A DNA stretch of 64,000 nucleotides from NCBI RefSeq assembly GCF_026929975.1, contig NZ_JANHOK010000003.1, forward strand, positions 1-64,000, written 5' to 3'. Source of the stretch: Bartonella sp. F02 (GTDB taxonomy: Bacteria; Pseudomonadota; Alphaproteobacteria; Rhizobiales; Rhizobiaceae). Every line of letters begins with the position of its first letter. Positions within the stretch are counted from its first letter, which is position 1. The notes under the pieces were generated by a model. That model was not told the origin of the DNA, did not search any database, and was given only the letters and a program-made list of their open reading frames with translations. Of the stretch, positions 9,041 to 18,253 are shown one piece after another. The position numbers and the translations under genes were made by a program.

Positions 9041-10294
9041 ATGAAATGGCTTTGTGTGTATAAAAGATGTATAGTATCCATTGTGTTGGCATTAGGCATG
9101 GAGCTTTTTTCATCTGTATTATATGCTGAAGAGAGACCAAGTCGTGAATCTATACATAAAATGTTGACAGAGATTCACCAAAATATCTCTATATCAAAGG
9201 ATCGTGTTTCACTTCTTACAAATCAGGTTGATCGTTTAAAAAAAGATCAGCATACTTTGACTGATGAATTAATTAAAATTGCCAAAGAAGAACGTGATGT
9301 TGCGCATGATATTGCTGAAAGGGAAGAAAAACTTAAGAAATTAATAGAACAACAGATGCGTGCGCGTCAAAAATTACAAAATCGTCAAGTTGAGTTTGCA
9401 GAAGTTTTAGCTATTTTAGAGCGAATGGGGTTAAATCCACCGCCTGCACTTATGGCTCGTCCAGAAGATGTGCTTGCTTCTATTCGCAGTTCTGTTTTAC
9501 TAGGAGCTGTTATCCCAGACATGCAAAAAAAAACATTAACTTTAACAGCAAGTCTTAAAGAGTTAACCCATTTAAGTTATTTAATTACAGAAGAATATGA
9601 ATCTTTAAAAATAAAAATGCAAAATCAAGCTGAGCAGCGGAAACATTTAGAATTATTAATTGATGAGAAAACAAAATTACAAAAAAAATCAGAAAGAGAA
9701 CTTTTAGAACAGAAACAAAAAAATATTGATCTTGTTAAAAAAGCTCGATCGTTAGAAGAGTTAATTTTAGAACTTGAACATCAGTCACAAATGAGTTCTC
9801 ATTCTTTAACACAAACGCAAACGAATGTGCAGTTACTCGAACGATTTAATTTTGAAAGTCAAAAGGGATCTTTGTTTTTTCCTGTTGCAGGAAAGAAAAT
9901 TCAACGGTTAAATGGCAATTCACATACGATGATGCGATTTGGTGAAATGATTGAAACAAAACCAGATGCTGTGGTTGTTGCACCGGCTCGTGCTATTGTT
10001 GCTTTTGCAGGTCCCTTTCGTTCTTATGGACAATTAATTATTCTCAATGTTGGGCAGGGTTATCACATTGTTCTTATAGGGATGGCTAAAATTAATGTAA
10101 CACAGGGACAAATTATTTTTGCAGGAGAACCTCTTGGACGAATGGGTGAACAATTTATTGCGAACACTGCTGCATTGGATATAGGCAAAAGCGCTCCAAT
10201 GCTTTACATTGAGTTTCGAAAGCGGGGAAAGCCTGTGAATCCGACACCTTGGTGGCGAACTAAAAAATCGAGAAGGAACCAAAATGATTCGTAA
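9041..10294 (+). CDS. envC: EnvC-like murein hydrolase activator (degenerate M23/LytM domain)
   Basis: The protein has an N-terminal signal peptide (IVSIVLALGMELFSSVLYA), a long periplasmic coiled coil (about residues 25-245) and a C-terminal LytM domain (about 280-405). The zinc ligands of active M23 peptidases are not present: the HxxxD site is missing and the usual HxH region reads YHIVLIG. This is the hallmark of EnvC-type proteins, which activate cell-division amidases instead of cutting peptidoglycan. I prefer ATG 9041 to TTG 9020 because it places the charged KWLCVYKR directly before the signal core. The 3' end overlaps ctpA by 11 bp, indicating coupled translation. Confidence 0.85.
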   Translation: MKWLCVYKRCIVSIVLALGMELFSSVLYAEERPSRESIHKMLTEIHQNISISKDRVSLLTNQVDRLKKDQHTLTDELIKIAKEERDVAHDIAEREEKLKKLIEQQMRARQKLQNRQVEFAEVLAILERMGLNPPPALMARPEDVLASIRSSVLLGAVIPDMQKKTLTLTASLKELTHLSYLITEEYESLKIKMQNQAEQRKHLELLIDEKTKLQKKSERELLEQKQKNIDLVKKARSLEELILELEHQSQMSSHSLTQTQTNVQLLERFNFESQKGSLFFPVAGKKIQRLNGNSHTMMRFGEMIETKPDAVVVAPARAIVAFAGPFRSYGQLIILNVGQGYHIVLIGMAKINVTQGQIIFAGEPLGRMGEQFIANTAALDIGKSAPMLYIEFRKRGKPVNPTPWWRTKKSRRNQNDS

Positions 10295-11594
10295 AGTTAT
10301 TTGTTTGGTTGCTGGGGTATTGCTCGGCGCTAGTGCAATGATTTCGGTGCAGACTGTTGCGGCGAATGATGAAGGGAATATTTATAAACAATTAGCACTT
10401 TTTGGTGATATCTTTGAACGGGTGCGTGCACAATATGTAACGGTTCCAAATGACAAAAAACTTATTGAAAATGCTATCAATGGTATGCTTTCATCACTCG
10501 ATCCACATTCAGCTTATATGAATGCTGAAGAAGCCAAAGATATGCGAGACTCTACTAAAGGAGAATTTGGGGGTCTTGGTATTGAAGTGACTATGGAAAA
10601 AAACCTTGTTAAAGTTGTTTCTCCGATGGATGATACGCCTGCTTCAAAAGCGGGTATTTTAGCGGGAGATCTTATTTCAAAGATTGATGGCGTACAAGTG
10701 CATGGTCAGACATTGAATGAAGCTGTCAATAGAATGCGTGGTACAGTTGGAACCCCAATTACGTTGACAATTATCCGTTCTGGTGTTGATAAGCCATTTG
10801 AAGTCAAAGTGATCCGTGATATCATTAAGGTGAAGGCTGTTAAATATCGCGTTGAAAATGATATTGGATATTTAAGACTAATCCAGTTTTCTGAACAAAC
10901 ATTTAAAGATCTTCAGGCTGCAATTAAAGATATTCAGTCTAAAATCCCTAAAAATAATCTCAAAGGGTATGTTCTTGATTTACGTCTCAATCCAGGCGGT
11001 TTGTTGGAGCAAGCGATTAATGTTTCAAGTGTTTTTCTTGACAAAGGAGAGGTTGTATCAACGCGTGGTCGCAAGAAAAATGATGTGATGAGATTTGATG
11101 CTAAACCAGGAGATATGATCGATGGAAAACCCCTCATTGTGCTCATTAATGGAGGTTCAGCAAGTGCTGCTGAGATTGTAGCAGGCGCTTTACAAGATCA
11201 TCGTCGTGCGACAATTTTAGGGACACAATCTTTTGGAAAAGGTTCTGTTCAAACGATTATTCCTTTAGGTGAAAATGGTGCTTTACGCTTGACAACAGCG
11301 CTTTATTTCACACCAGCTGGGACATCAATTCAAGGGACAGGAATTACACCAGATATTATTGTAGAGCAGCCGCTGCCTGAGAAATATAAAGGATATGATG
11401 TAAAACTTGGTGAGTCTGAATTAAAGGGTCATATTAAAGGAAAACAAGAAAATGAAAAAGGATCGGGCTCTGCTGCATTCGTTCCAAAAGATCCGAAAGA
11501 TGATATTCAATTAAATGCAGCCTATAAATTGTTGCGAGGTGAAACGGCTAATGCAGCGTTTCCACCAGATTCTAAAAAAGATATTTTAAAGTAA
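10284..11594 (+). CDS. ctpA: C-terminal processing peptidase CtpA (family S41)
   Basis: CtpA is a periplasmic serine protease that trims or degrades envelope proteins at their C termini. A signal peptide (residues 1-27, ending TVAA) is followed by a PDZ domain (about 95-180) and the S41 catalytic domain. The Ser/Lys dyad is S294 (GGSASAAEIVAGAL) and K319 (TQSFGKGSVQT). The length of 436 fits the family. It overlaps envC by 11 bp and lies just ahead of the ialA/ialB genes, an order also known around the Bartonella invasion locus. Confidence 0.95.
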   Translation: MIRKVICLVAGVLLGASAMISVQTVAANDEGNIYKQLALFGDIFERVRAQYVTVPNDKKLIENAINGMLSSLDPHSAYMNAEEAKDMRDSTKGEFGGLGIEVTMEKNLVKVVSPMDDTPASKAGILAGDLISKIDGVQVHGQTLNEAVNRMRGTVGTPITLTIIRSGVDKPFEVKVIRDIIKVKAVKYRVENDIGYLRLIQFSEQTFKDLQAAIKDIQSKIPKNNLKGYVLDLRLNPGGLLEQAINVSSVFLDKGEVVSTRGRKKNDVMRFDAKPGDMIDGKPLIVLINGGSASAAEIVAGALQDHRRATILGTQSFGKGSVQTIIPLGENGALRLTTALYFTPAGTSIQGTGITPDIIVEQPLPEKYKGYDVKLGESELKGHIKGKQENEKGSGSAAFVPKDPKDDIQLNAAYKLLRGETANAAFPPDSKKDILK

Positions 11595-11645
11595 GAGAGC
11601 AGATTAATGATTTATGTTTATTCACGTCTTTTAAGAGATCGTTAA

Positions 11646-12167
11646 ATGGGTACAGTTGTTGATGTTACAATGCTTCCCTATCGAAAATGTGTTGGAATTC
11701 TTGTATTTAATCATGAGGGAAAGGTAGGGGTCGGCCGCCGTTTGATAAAGTCTCCTCACCTGAGTAATGAGCCATCCAAGTGTTGGCAATTACCTCAAGG
11801 GGGTATTGATCAAGGTGAACAACCATTAGATGCAGCACGGCGTGAACTTTATGAAGAAACTGGTATTCGATCAGTGAAATTGATTAAAGAAGCACAAGAT
11901 TGGTTTTATTATGATTTTCCTCAAGAGTTAATTGAAGGCTCATTCAGTAATGAATATCGTGGTCAAATGCAAAAATGGTTTTCTTTTCAATTCATGGGAG
12001 AATTGTCTGAAATTGCTATTAATCCGCCACCAGACAATCATAAAGCAGAGTTTGATCGATGGAAATGGGTTGATATAAAAACACTTCCTTCAATTGTTAT
12101 TTCTTTTAAGAAACATGTTTATATAAAAGTTGTGAATGAATTTCAAAATAGTTTTAAGCTTTTATAA
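11646..12167 (+). CDS. rppH: RNA pyrophosphohydrolase RppH (Nudix; Bartonella IalA)
   Basis: A complete Nudix box runs from residue 52 (GGIDQGEQP...ARRELYEETG). In the family RppH removes pyrophosphate from the 5' end of mRNAs to trigger decay, and it also cleaves dinucleoside polyphosphates. In Bartonella this gene is known as ialA, half of the locus that lets E. coli enter erythrocytes; the enzyme was characterised as an (di)nucleoside polyphosphate hydrolase. The 173-residue length fits. It is followed after 110 bp by ialB, which supports the assignment. Confidence 0.95.
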   Translation: MGTVVDVTMLPYRKCVGILVFNHEGKVGVGRRLIKSPHLSNEPSKCWQLPQGGIDQGEQPLDAARRELYEETGIRSVKLIKEAQDWFYYDFPQELIEGSFSNEYRGQMQKWFSFQFMGELSEIAINPPPDNHKAEFDRWKWVDIKTLPSIVISFKKHVYIKVVNEFQNSFKLL

Positions 12168-12277
12168 AATTGATATTCTTGGTAAAAGGCTGTTTTTTTT
12201 TATGAAGATGCGTTATATCATAGGTTCTTGATCATAAAAAGAGAGTGATCTTTACTTGTATAGAATTGGAATATAAA

Positions 12278-12823
12278 ATGAAAAAATTACTGAGTTTCTG
12301 CGTAATTTCTGCTTTTTTAAGCTTTCCCTTTTCTGCATTTGCGCAAAATGCTAAACCTCCTGCAGCAACATTGCCGAATGGAGCCTCTTCTCTCTCCGAG
12401 ACTTATGGGTTATGGAGCGTTAATTGTGGGATACAAGAAGATAGGAAGGTTTGTTTTATAAATCGACAAGAAGTTAATGATCAGAATCGTATCGTTTTGG
12501 CTATGAATCTTGTGCTTAATTCTGATGGTATGGTTTCTGGTGAGCTGGTTGTTCCTTTTAATATTTTGGTTTCTAAACCTATTAATTTACAGGTCGATGA
12601 TGGAAAGGCTATTATTGAAACCAGTATTCGAACCTGTGTTCCAACGGGTTGTATCGTTCCTGTAGCTTTTGACAAAAATTTTGTGACAGCTTTACGTTCT
12701 GGAAAGCGATTGAAGTTAGTAATGACAGCTGCGATTCCAGGTGAACCAACGTTGAATGATTTTTTCGTTCAGCTCAATGGTTTTAGTAATGCACTTAATC
12801 GTTTGGCAGCGTTACAGAAATAA
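12278..12823 (+). CDS. ialB: Invasion-associated locus B protein IalB
   Basis: This is the second half of the ialAB invasion locus. The 181-residue product has a clear signal peptide (MKKLLSFCVISAFLSFPFSAFA, cleavage about 22/23) and the IalB core with ETYGLWSVNC, and cysteines 50, 59, 120 and 125 that probably form disulfides in the periplasm or outer membrane. IalB of B. bacilliformis is needed for efficient erythrocyte invasion; its molecular role is not known. I chose ATG 12278 over the upstream TTG/ATA codons because it starts the signal peptide. An intrinsic terminator follows 6 bp after the stop. Confidence 0.95.
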   Translation: MKKLLSFCVISAFLSFPFSAFAQNAKPPAATLPNGASSLSETYGLWSVNCGIQEDRKVCFINRQEVNDQNRIVLAMNLVLNSDGMVSGELVVPFNILVSKPINLQVDDGKAIIETSIRTCVPTGCIVPVAFDKNFVTALRSGKRLKLVMTAAIPGEPTLNDFFVQLNGFSNALNRLAALQK

Positions 12824-12829
12824 TTATGT

Positions 12830-12853
12830 AAACGGCCTTAAAGGCCGTTTTTA
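12830..12853 (+). terminator. Intrinsic terminator after ialB
   Basis: AAACGGCC and GGCCGTTT form a GC-rich stem around a TTAAA loop, followed by TTAATT. It lies immediately behind the ialB stop and probably ends the ialAB transcript. Confidence 0.85.
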
Positions 12854-13121
12854 ATTCAGATTATTTTTTTAAAAAGGCCATCACAGAAAAAATCAATAAC
12901 TGTGTAAAGGGTTATATTTTGGATTTTTCAGGGGTTCTTTATGCTGAGTGTTGTTTGTGGTTTGAGCAATCCCTTTTCCATTAAAATATGTATTGTTACG
13001 GGCGCTATATTGATAATATGTAGCAGAGCATAAAAGGTTATCTTTTCCTATCAAAAAAGAAGTATTAGTTTAGAAATGTGAAGCCATTGTTCGCTTTGTT
13101 AATAGATTCAAGGAATAAAGA

Positions 13122-13415
13122 ATGATCTACGCGTTGCTTCGAGTAATAGATCTTATTTTCAGTATTTATATTAATATTTTGATTATTAATGTCATCTTCT
13201 CTTGGCTTTATACATTTAATATTGTGAATACACGTAATCGTTTTATCGCTATCATTGGGAACTTTCTGTATCGGGTTACAGAACCAGTTTTGAGTCGTAT
13301 TCGATACTTTTTGCCTAATCTTGGAGCAATTGATATTTCGCCTATTGTGGTGTTTATTATTATTTACTTTATTCGTATCTTTATGTGGCGTGCGTATGCA
13401 GGTTTATTGTTATAA
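13122..13415 (+). CDS. YggT family integral membrane protein
   Basis: This 97-residue protein has two hydrophobic segments (about 4-32 and 70-92) flanking the family's amphipathic middle region (NFLYRVTEPVLSRIRYFLPNLGAIDISPIVV). The pattern TEPxLxxIRxxLPxxGxxDxSPhV is typical of YggT/YlmG proteins. Homologues are linked to membrane or division-site organisation and osmotic stress, but no precise function is established. A DUF167 gene follows 30 bp later, the usual pairing. Confidence 0.88.
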   Translation: MIYALLRVIDLIFSIYINILIINVIFSWLYTFNIVNTRNRFIAIIGNFLYRVTEPVLSRIRYFLPNLGAIDISPIVVFIIIYFIRIFMWRAYAGLLL

Positions 13416-13445
13416 ATGTAAAGATATTAGACAAAATAGATCCAG

Positions 13446-13766
13446 ATGTTTTATCAAATTGATGCAAGTGGCTTGATATTATTTGTACGCCTTTCTCCCA
13501 AAGCGTCAGTTGATAAGATAGTGGGAATTGAAAGCAGGGATGATGGAAAACAATATCTTATTATACATCTTCGCGCTGTCCCTGAAGATGGGAAGGCTAA
13601 CAAAGCATTAATTAAATTTTTAGCAAAGCAATGGAAGATTCCATCTTCTTATATTTCTCTTAAGAGTGGTACAACATCACGTTATAAGCAACTTCGTTTT
13701 TCAAAATCTTTAGAAGAATTAGAACAGATATTACTTTCTTTAAAGTTTTTGTGCAAAGAGAATTAA
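13446..13766 (+). CDS. DUF167 (YggU family) protein
   Basis: This 106-residue cytoplasmic protein shows the DUF167 core: VRLSPKASVDKI near 14-25, LRAVPEDGKANKALIKFLAK near 46-65, and LKSGTTSRYKQLRF near 77-90. Structures of the family exist, but its biochemical role is unknown. Pairing with a YggT gene is common in proteobacteria. The stop codon runs into a 28-bp perfect palindrome that acts as a terminator. Confidence 0.9.
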   Translation: MFYQIDASGLILFVRLSPKASVDKIVGIESRDDGKQYLIIHLRAVPEDGKANKALIKFLAKQWKIPSSYISLKSGTTSRYKQLRFSKSLEELEQILLSLKFLCKEN

Positions 13767-13793
13767 AAAAAGCCTTTTTAAAAAGGCTTTTTT
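13766..13793. terminator. Bidirectional terminator between DUF167 gene and ppa
   Basis: A 28-bp perfect palindrome has arms AAAAAAGCCTTTTT and AAAAAGGCTTTTTT. It ends in a T run on both strands and lies between convergent genes, so it should stop transcription from both sides. Confidence 0.88.
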
Positions 13794-13818
13794 CAAAGAG
13801 AAACTTTCTGTTTTTTAA

Positions 13819-14343
13819 TTATTTATTACGTTTAATGGCTTGCTTAATTAATTCACGTGCATAGTCTTTATTACGCCAACCTTCAATTTTGACCCATTTT
13901 CCAGGTTCAAGATCTTTATAATGTCCAAAGAAATGCTCAATTTGTTTTAATGTAATTTCAGGAAGATCAGTATAATCGTGAATATTGATATACCTTTTAG
14001 TTAATTTAGGGGTGGGAATAGCAATGATTTTTTCATCTTTTCCACCATCGTCTTCCATCATGAGAACACCAATTGGACAAACATTAATGACACATCCTGG
14101 AATGAGTGGACGTGTGTTACAGACGAGAACATCAATAGGATCGCCATCATCAGAAAGTGTATGTGGCACAAATCCATAATTTCCAGGATAAAACATAGGG
14201 GTATGAAGAAAGCGATCAACAAATAAAAAACCAGATTTTTTATCCATCTCATATTTTATAGGTTGACCACCACAAGATACTTCGATGATAACGTTTACAT
14301 CTTCGGGTGGATTCTTGCCTACAGCTATTTCTTTAATATTCAT
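13819..14343 (-). CDS. ppa: Inorganic pyrophosphatase (family I)
   Basis: Ppa hydrolyses pyrophosphate released by biosynthetic reactions in the cytoplasm. Typical family I motifs are present: the KYEMDKKSG start region, [30 protein letters not shown] with the metal-binding DxDPxD aspartates, and [14 protein letters not shown]. At 174 residues it has the usual bacterial length. It lies on the minus strand downstream of typA with a 60-bp gap and ends at the shared terminator. Confidence 0.97.
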   Translation of the reverse strand: MNIKEIAVGKNPPEDVNVIIEVSCGGQPIKYEMDKKSGFLFVDRFLHTPMFYPGNYGFVPHTLSDDGDPIDVLVCNTRPLIPGCVINVCPIGVLMMEDDGGKDEKIIAIPTPKLTKRYINIHDYTDLPEITLKQIEHFFGHYKDLEPGKWVKIEGWRNKDYARELIKQAIKRNK

Positions 14344-14403
14344 GTAAATATCCTTTTCGAAGCAAAATTGAGCTCGATATAATCGAGGCTCAATAATTTA
14401 TTA

Positions 14404-16230
14404 TTAGGTTACAGCTGATGAACGTGTTTTTTCAAAACGTTTTCGTTCATTCGGATCTAGATAAAGTTTTCGTAAACGAATATTTTTTGGAGTCACTTCA
14501 ACAAGTTCATCATCTTGTATCCAAGATAAGGCGCGTTCTAATGTCATTTTAATAGGAGGCGTTAATTTGACAGCTTCATCTTTACCAGCTGCACGCATAT
14601 TGGTTAATTTTTTTCCTTTTAAAACGTTGACTTCTAAATCGTTATCTCGGGAATGGATACCAACGATCATACCTTGATAGACTTTAACACCAGCGTCGAT
14701 AACCATAGGTCCACGATCTTCTAGATTGAAAAGTGCATAAGCAACAGCTTCACCGTTATCATTTGAGATCATCACACCATTGGTTCGGCCACCAATTTCT
14801 CCTTTATAAGGTTCATAAGCGCGGAAAAGACGATTCATTATTGCTGTTCCACGCGTATCGGTCAGAAGTTCAGATTGATAACCAATTAATCCTCGTGTTG
14901 GTGCGTAGAAGACAAGGCGGACGCGATTTCCGCCAGAAGGGCGTAATTCTACCATTTCTCCTTTTCGTTCTGACATTTTTTGGACGACTGTACCAGAGTA
15001 TTCTTCATCAACATCGATCACGACTTCTTCGATTGGTTCAAGAGTTATTCCATTTTCATCTTTGTGCATCACAACACGTGGACGTGAAACACTAAGCTCA
15101 AATCCTTCACGACGCATGTTTTCAATGAGAACAGCAAGTTGTAATTCACCACGTCCTGAAACATAAAAGGAGTCTTTATCATTAGACTCTTCAATTTTAA
15201 GAGCTACATTTCCTTCTGCTTCTTTTAATAAACGATCACGAATAACACGACTTGTTACTTTATCTCCTTCTGTTCCAGCAAGAGGGCTATCATTCACGAG
15301 AAAACTCATTGTAACAGTTGGTGGATCAATAGGCTGAGCCATAAGAGGTTCATTAACTGAAGGATCACAGAAAGTATCAGCTACAGTGCCTTTTTGTAAT
15401 CCTGCGATTGCAACAATATCTCCGGCAGAGCTTTCTTCAATGGGTTGGCGTTCTAATCCACGAAATGCCAAAATCCTTGAAATACGTCCCGTTTCTAAAA
15501 GTTTTCCATCTTGTCCCAGAACTTTAACATTTTGATTGGATTTTATAGATCCTGAATGAATTCGCCCAGTAATAATTCGTCCTAAAAATGGATCTGCTTC
15601 AAGAATAGTCCCGATCATGCGGAAAGGTCCTTCAGCAATAGTTGGGGTAGGGACATGGCGGATCACGAGATCGAATAAGGGACTTAATCCTTGATCTTTT
15701 GGTCCTTCAGGAGTTTCAGCCATCCATCCATCGCGACCCGATCCATAAAGAATGGGAAAATCAAGTTGCTCATTAGTTGCATCGAGAGCTGCAAAAAGAT
15801 CAAAAACTTCATTAATAACTTCATCGGCACGTGCATCGGGTCGGTCTATTTTATTGATGGCAACAATGGGACGTAGTCCTACTTTAAGTGCCTTCCCGAC
15901 GACGAATTTTGTTTGTGGCATAGGACCTTCAGCGGCATCAACGAGAACAATGGCTCCATCAACCATATTGAGGATACGTTCAACTTCTCCACCAAAATCA
16001 GCATGACCAGGAGTGTCGACAATATTAATCCGTGTATCTTTCCAAACAACAGATGTTGCTTTTGCTAGAATTGTAATACCGCGTTCTTTTTCAATATCAT
16101 TTGAATCCATCATACGTTCGCTAGTACGCTGATTATCTCGGAAGTTTCCTGATTGTTTAAGGAGCCCATCTACGAGTGTTGTTTTACCATGGTCAACGTG
16201 AGCAATGATGGCAATATTCCGCAATTGCAT
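14404..16230 (-). CDS. typA: Ribosome-binding GTPase TypA/BipA
   Basis: TypA is a translational GTPase of the EF-G class that acts in ribosome assembly and stress adaptation. The P-loop AHVDHGKT, the [14 protein letters not shown] switch II and the NKIDRPDAR motif are all present, followed by domains II-V and the C-terminal domain ending in TRSSAVT. I use ATG 16230 (MQLRNIAII, 608 residues), which matches the family length and is preceded by AGAAG. An upstream in-frame ATG at 16260 would add ten residues. Confidence 0.96.
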   Translation of the reverse strand: MQLRNIAIIAHVDHGKTTLVDGLLKQSGNFRDNQRTSERMMDSNDIEKERGITILAKATSVVWKDTRINIVDTPGHADFGGEVERILNMVDGAIVLVDAAEGPMPQTKFVVGKALKVGLRPIVAINKIDRPDARADEVINEVFDLFAALDATNEQLDFPILYGSGRDGWMAETPEGPKDQGLSPLFDLVIRHVPTPTIAEGPFRMIGTILEADPFLGRIITGRIHSGSIKSNQNVKVLGQDGKLLETGRISRILAFRGLERQPIEESSAGDIVAIAGLQKGTVADTFCDPSVNEPLMAQPIDPPTVTMSFLVNDSPLAGTEGDKVTSRVIRDRLLKEAEGNVALKIEESNDKDSFYVSGRGELQLAVLIENMRREGFELSVSRPRVVMHKDENGITLEPIEEVVIDVDEEYSGTVVQKMSERKGEMVELRPSGGNRVRLVFYAPTRGLIGYQSELLTDTRGTAIMNRLFRAYEPYKGEIGGRTNGVMISNDNGEAVAYALFNLEDRGPMVIDAGVKVYQGMIVGIHSRDNDLEVNVLKGKKLTNMRAAGKDEAVKLTPPIKMTLERALSWIQDDELVEVTPKNIRLRKLYLDPNERKRFEKTRSSAVT

Positions 16231-16525
16231 AATTTTTTCTTCTCGTTTAGTGAAATTCATTTAAGTTAAGGCTTTTATATTCCTTATCTGGCACTTTGAA
16301 GTCTTGTACATTTTTTTTTATAATTTGGAAAGAGGAAGAACTTTTTTTATAAATTATTAAAGAAATTTTTGTGCGTTTTTATCTCTTTATATATTTTGAG
16401 AAATATATTTGCATACACTGCATATATGTTTTTCATATTAGAGTATGAGTTGAAAGAAAAAACAATGCAATCTGTTTTTTATAGATTAAAGCGATTTTGG
16501 ATTGCATTGAATGAGTTTCTTTGCG

Positions 16526-17902
16526 TTAGAGGAGTGTACCCGATAAAATGAGAGAAGCAACAGAAAAATAGATTATAATTCCCATAACATCCACTAACGT
16601 TGCAACAAAGGGAGCTGAAGCGCTCGCAGGATCGAATTTCAAATGTTTGAGGATAAAGGGAAGCATAGAACCAGATAAGGAACCGAATGTTACAATTCCT
16701 ACCAATGCTGTTCCGACTGTTATGGCAATGAAAATCCAATGTTCACCATAGTTATAGATACCAAGTTTCTGCCAGAGAGCAATACGCATGATACCAATAA
16801 TTCCGAGGATGAGGCCGAGAGATATTCCTGTTGGGATCTCACGCATGATCACTTTCCACCAATCTTTCAATGTTAGCTCACGTAAAGCCAACGCACGAAT
16901 AATAAGGGATGTTGCTTGTGAACCGGAGTTTCCTCCCGAGCTCATGATGAGAGGAATAAAAAGTGTAAGAGTGATAACTTTTTCAAGTTCTGTTTCAAAA
17001 TATTGCATAGCGCTTGCTGTTAACATTTCACCAATGAAAAGTAAGGCAAGCCAACCTCCACGTTTTTTCATCATTCCAAAAAAGTTAATTTGCATATAAG
17101 GCTTGTCTAAAGCTTCCATCCCCCCAAATTTATAAGCATCTTCGCTCATTTCATCGACCATAGTATCAAGAACGTCATCGACTGTTACGATACCGATGAC
17201 GTGGTTATCGTTGTCAATGACAGGAACAGAAAGAAGGTCATGGCGCTGAAAAAGACGTGCAATATCTTCATGATCTGTAAAAGGTGATATTGTAATAGGT
17301 GTGTCATGTGTAGAGACATTTAAAATTTGATCATCAGGAGAGGCAAGAATAAGGGTACGAAGCGAAACGGCTTTTAAGAGTGTTCCTGTTTTGGGATCAA
17401 TAACATAACTTGTGTAAACTGTTTCACGTGTTCGTTCAACATCACGAATATGATCTAAAGTTTGTTTTACAGTCCAGTTTGCAGGAATGGCTATAAATTC
17501 TGTTGTCATTAATGCACCAGCGGTATGATCGGGATAACTGGTGAGTTTTTTTAATTCAGTTCGTGTTAAAGGATTGAGGAGTGCATAAAGGCGTGTGCGT
17601 GTTTCTTTGTCCATTTCTTGAAAAACGTCTGCAGCAGCATCTGCGGACATACCATCAAGAATTTCAACAGAGCGATTAATAGGAAGAAGTTCAAGAATGG
17701 CAGCAGGTTGTTCAAGTTCTGGCTTGTCAAAAAGCTCAATCGTGTAATCAAGCGGCAAAAGGCTTAAGATAGTTACACGTTCCATGATATCAAGACCATT
17801 GATTATATCGATTGAATCAGCAAAATGGTAATTTTTTAATTCTTCGGCAAGAGTTTCAGGAGAAAAGTTTTCAAAGTCGAAGGTTGTTTTGATTTCAGTC
17901 AT
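16526..17902 (-). CDS. mgtE: Magnesium transporter MgtE
   Basis: MgtE is a Mg2+-gated channel of the inner membrane. The 458-residue protein has the N-terminal superhelical domain (about 15-135), two CBS domains (about 140-265; EFIAIPANWTVKQTL, DDVLDTMVDEMSEDA) and five C-terminal membrane helices, including the conserved PLIMSSGGNSGSQA segment and ASASAPFVATLVDVMG with the pore Asp. In the family Mg2+ binding to the cytosolic domains closes the pore. No Mg2+-responsive leader is apparent in the 351-bp upstream spacer. Confidence 0.95.
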   Translation of the reverse strand: MTEIKTTFDFENFSPETLAEELKNYHFADSIDIINGLDIMERVTILSLLPLDYTIELFDKPELEQPAAILELLPINRSVEILDGMSADAAADVFQEMDKETRTRLYALLNPLTRTELKKLTSYPDHTAGALMTTEFIAIPANWTVKQTLDHIRDVERTRETVYTSYVIDPKTGTLLKAVSLRTLILASPDDQILNVSTHDTPITISPFTDHEDIARLFQRHDLLSVPVIDNDNHVIGIVTVDDVLDTMVDEMSEDAYKFGGMEALDKPYMQINFFGMMKKRGGWLALLFIGEMLTASAMQYFETELEKVITLTLFIPLIMSSGGNSGSQATSLIIRALALRELTLKDWWKVIMREIPTGISLGLILGIIGIMRIALWQKLGIYNYGEHWIFIAITVGTALVGIVTFGSLSGSMLPFILKHLKFDPASASAPFVATLVDVMGIIIYFSVASLILSGTLL

Positions 17903-18253
17903 GATACAACGCCTTCCAAAAGGTTGGAGAATTTTGGATCCAGATATATGGATTAAGATAAATTAGATAAGGTAAATCAAAGTTATAAAAAACTAAGAAC
18001 AAGTTCCTTTCAATTGTGGGTATTTTTAATCAAATCAAGGACAAAGCGCAAGCTATAAACGCTGTATTTATTCAATGAATGGCATTTTGACCTTTATACA
18101 TTTTTTATTATAAATTAATATTTCATTTCTTATGATGTATATTAAAACATAGATTAGAAATTTTGTTTTGCGTGCGGTCATTTGTGATCATATCGTTTAG
18201 AGTAGAAAATTGATAATAATTTTTTAAGCTTATAGTGGAGACAGATAAATATT
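17903..18253. other. 351-bp divergent spacer between mgtE and the M3 peptidase gene
   Basis: The spacer is A/T-rich and must hold both divergent promoters. I see no stable hairpin, small ORF or recognisable riboswitch. A GGAG at 18237-18240 lies about 13 bases before the peptidase ATG, which is longer than usual. Confidence 0.5.

Noticed and set aside
16369-16551. 60-codon + frame between typA and mgtE
   Set aside because: It needs a non-ATG start without ribosome binding site and runs into the mgtE 3' end on the opposite strand; composition looks like noncoding A/T DNA.
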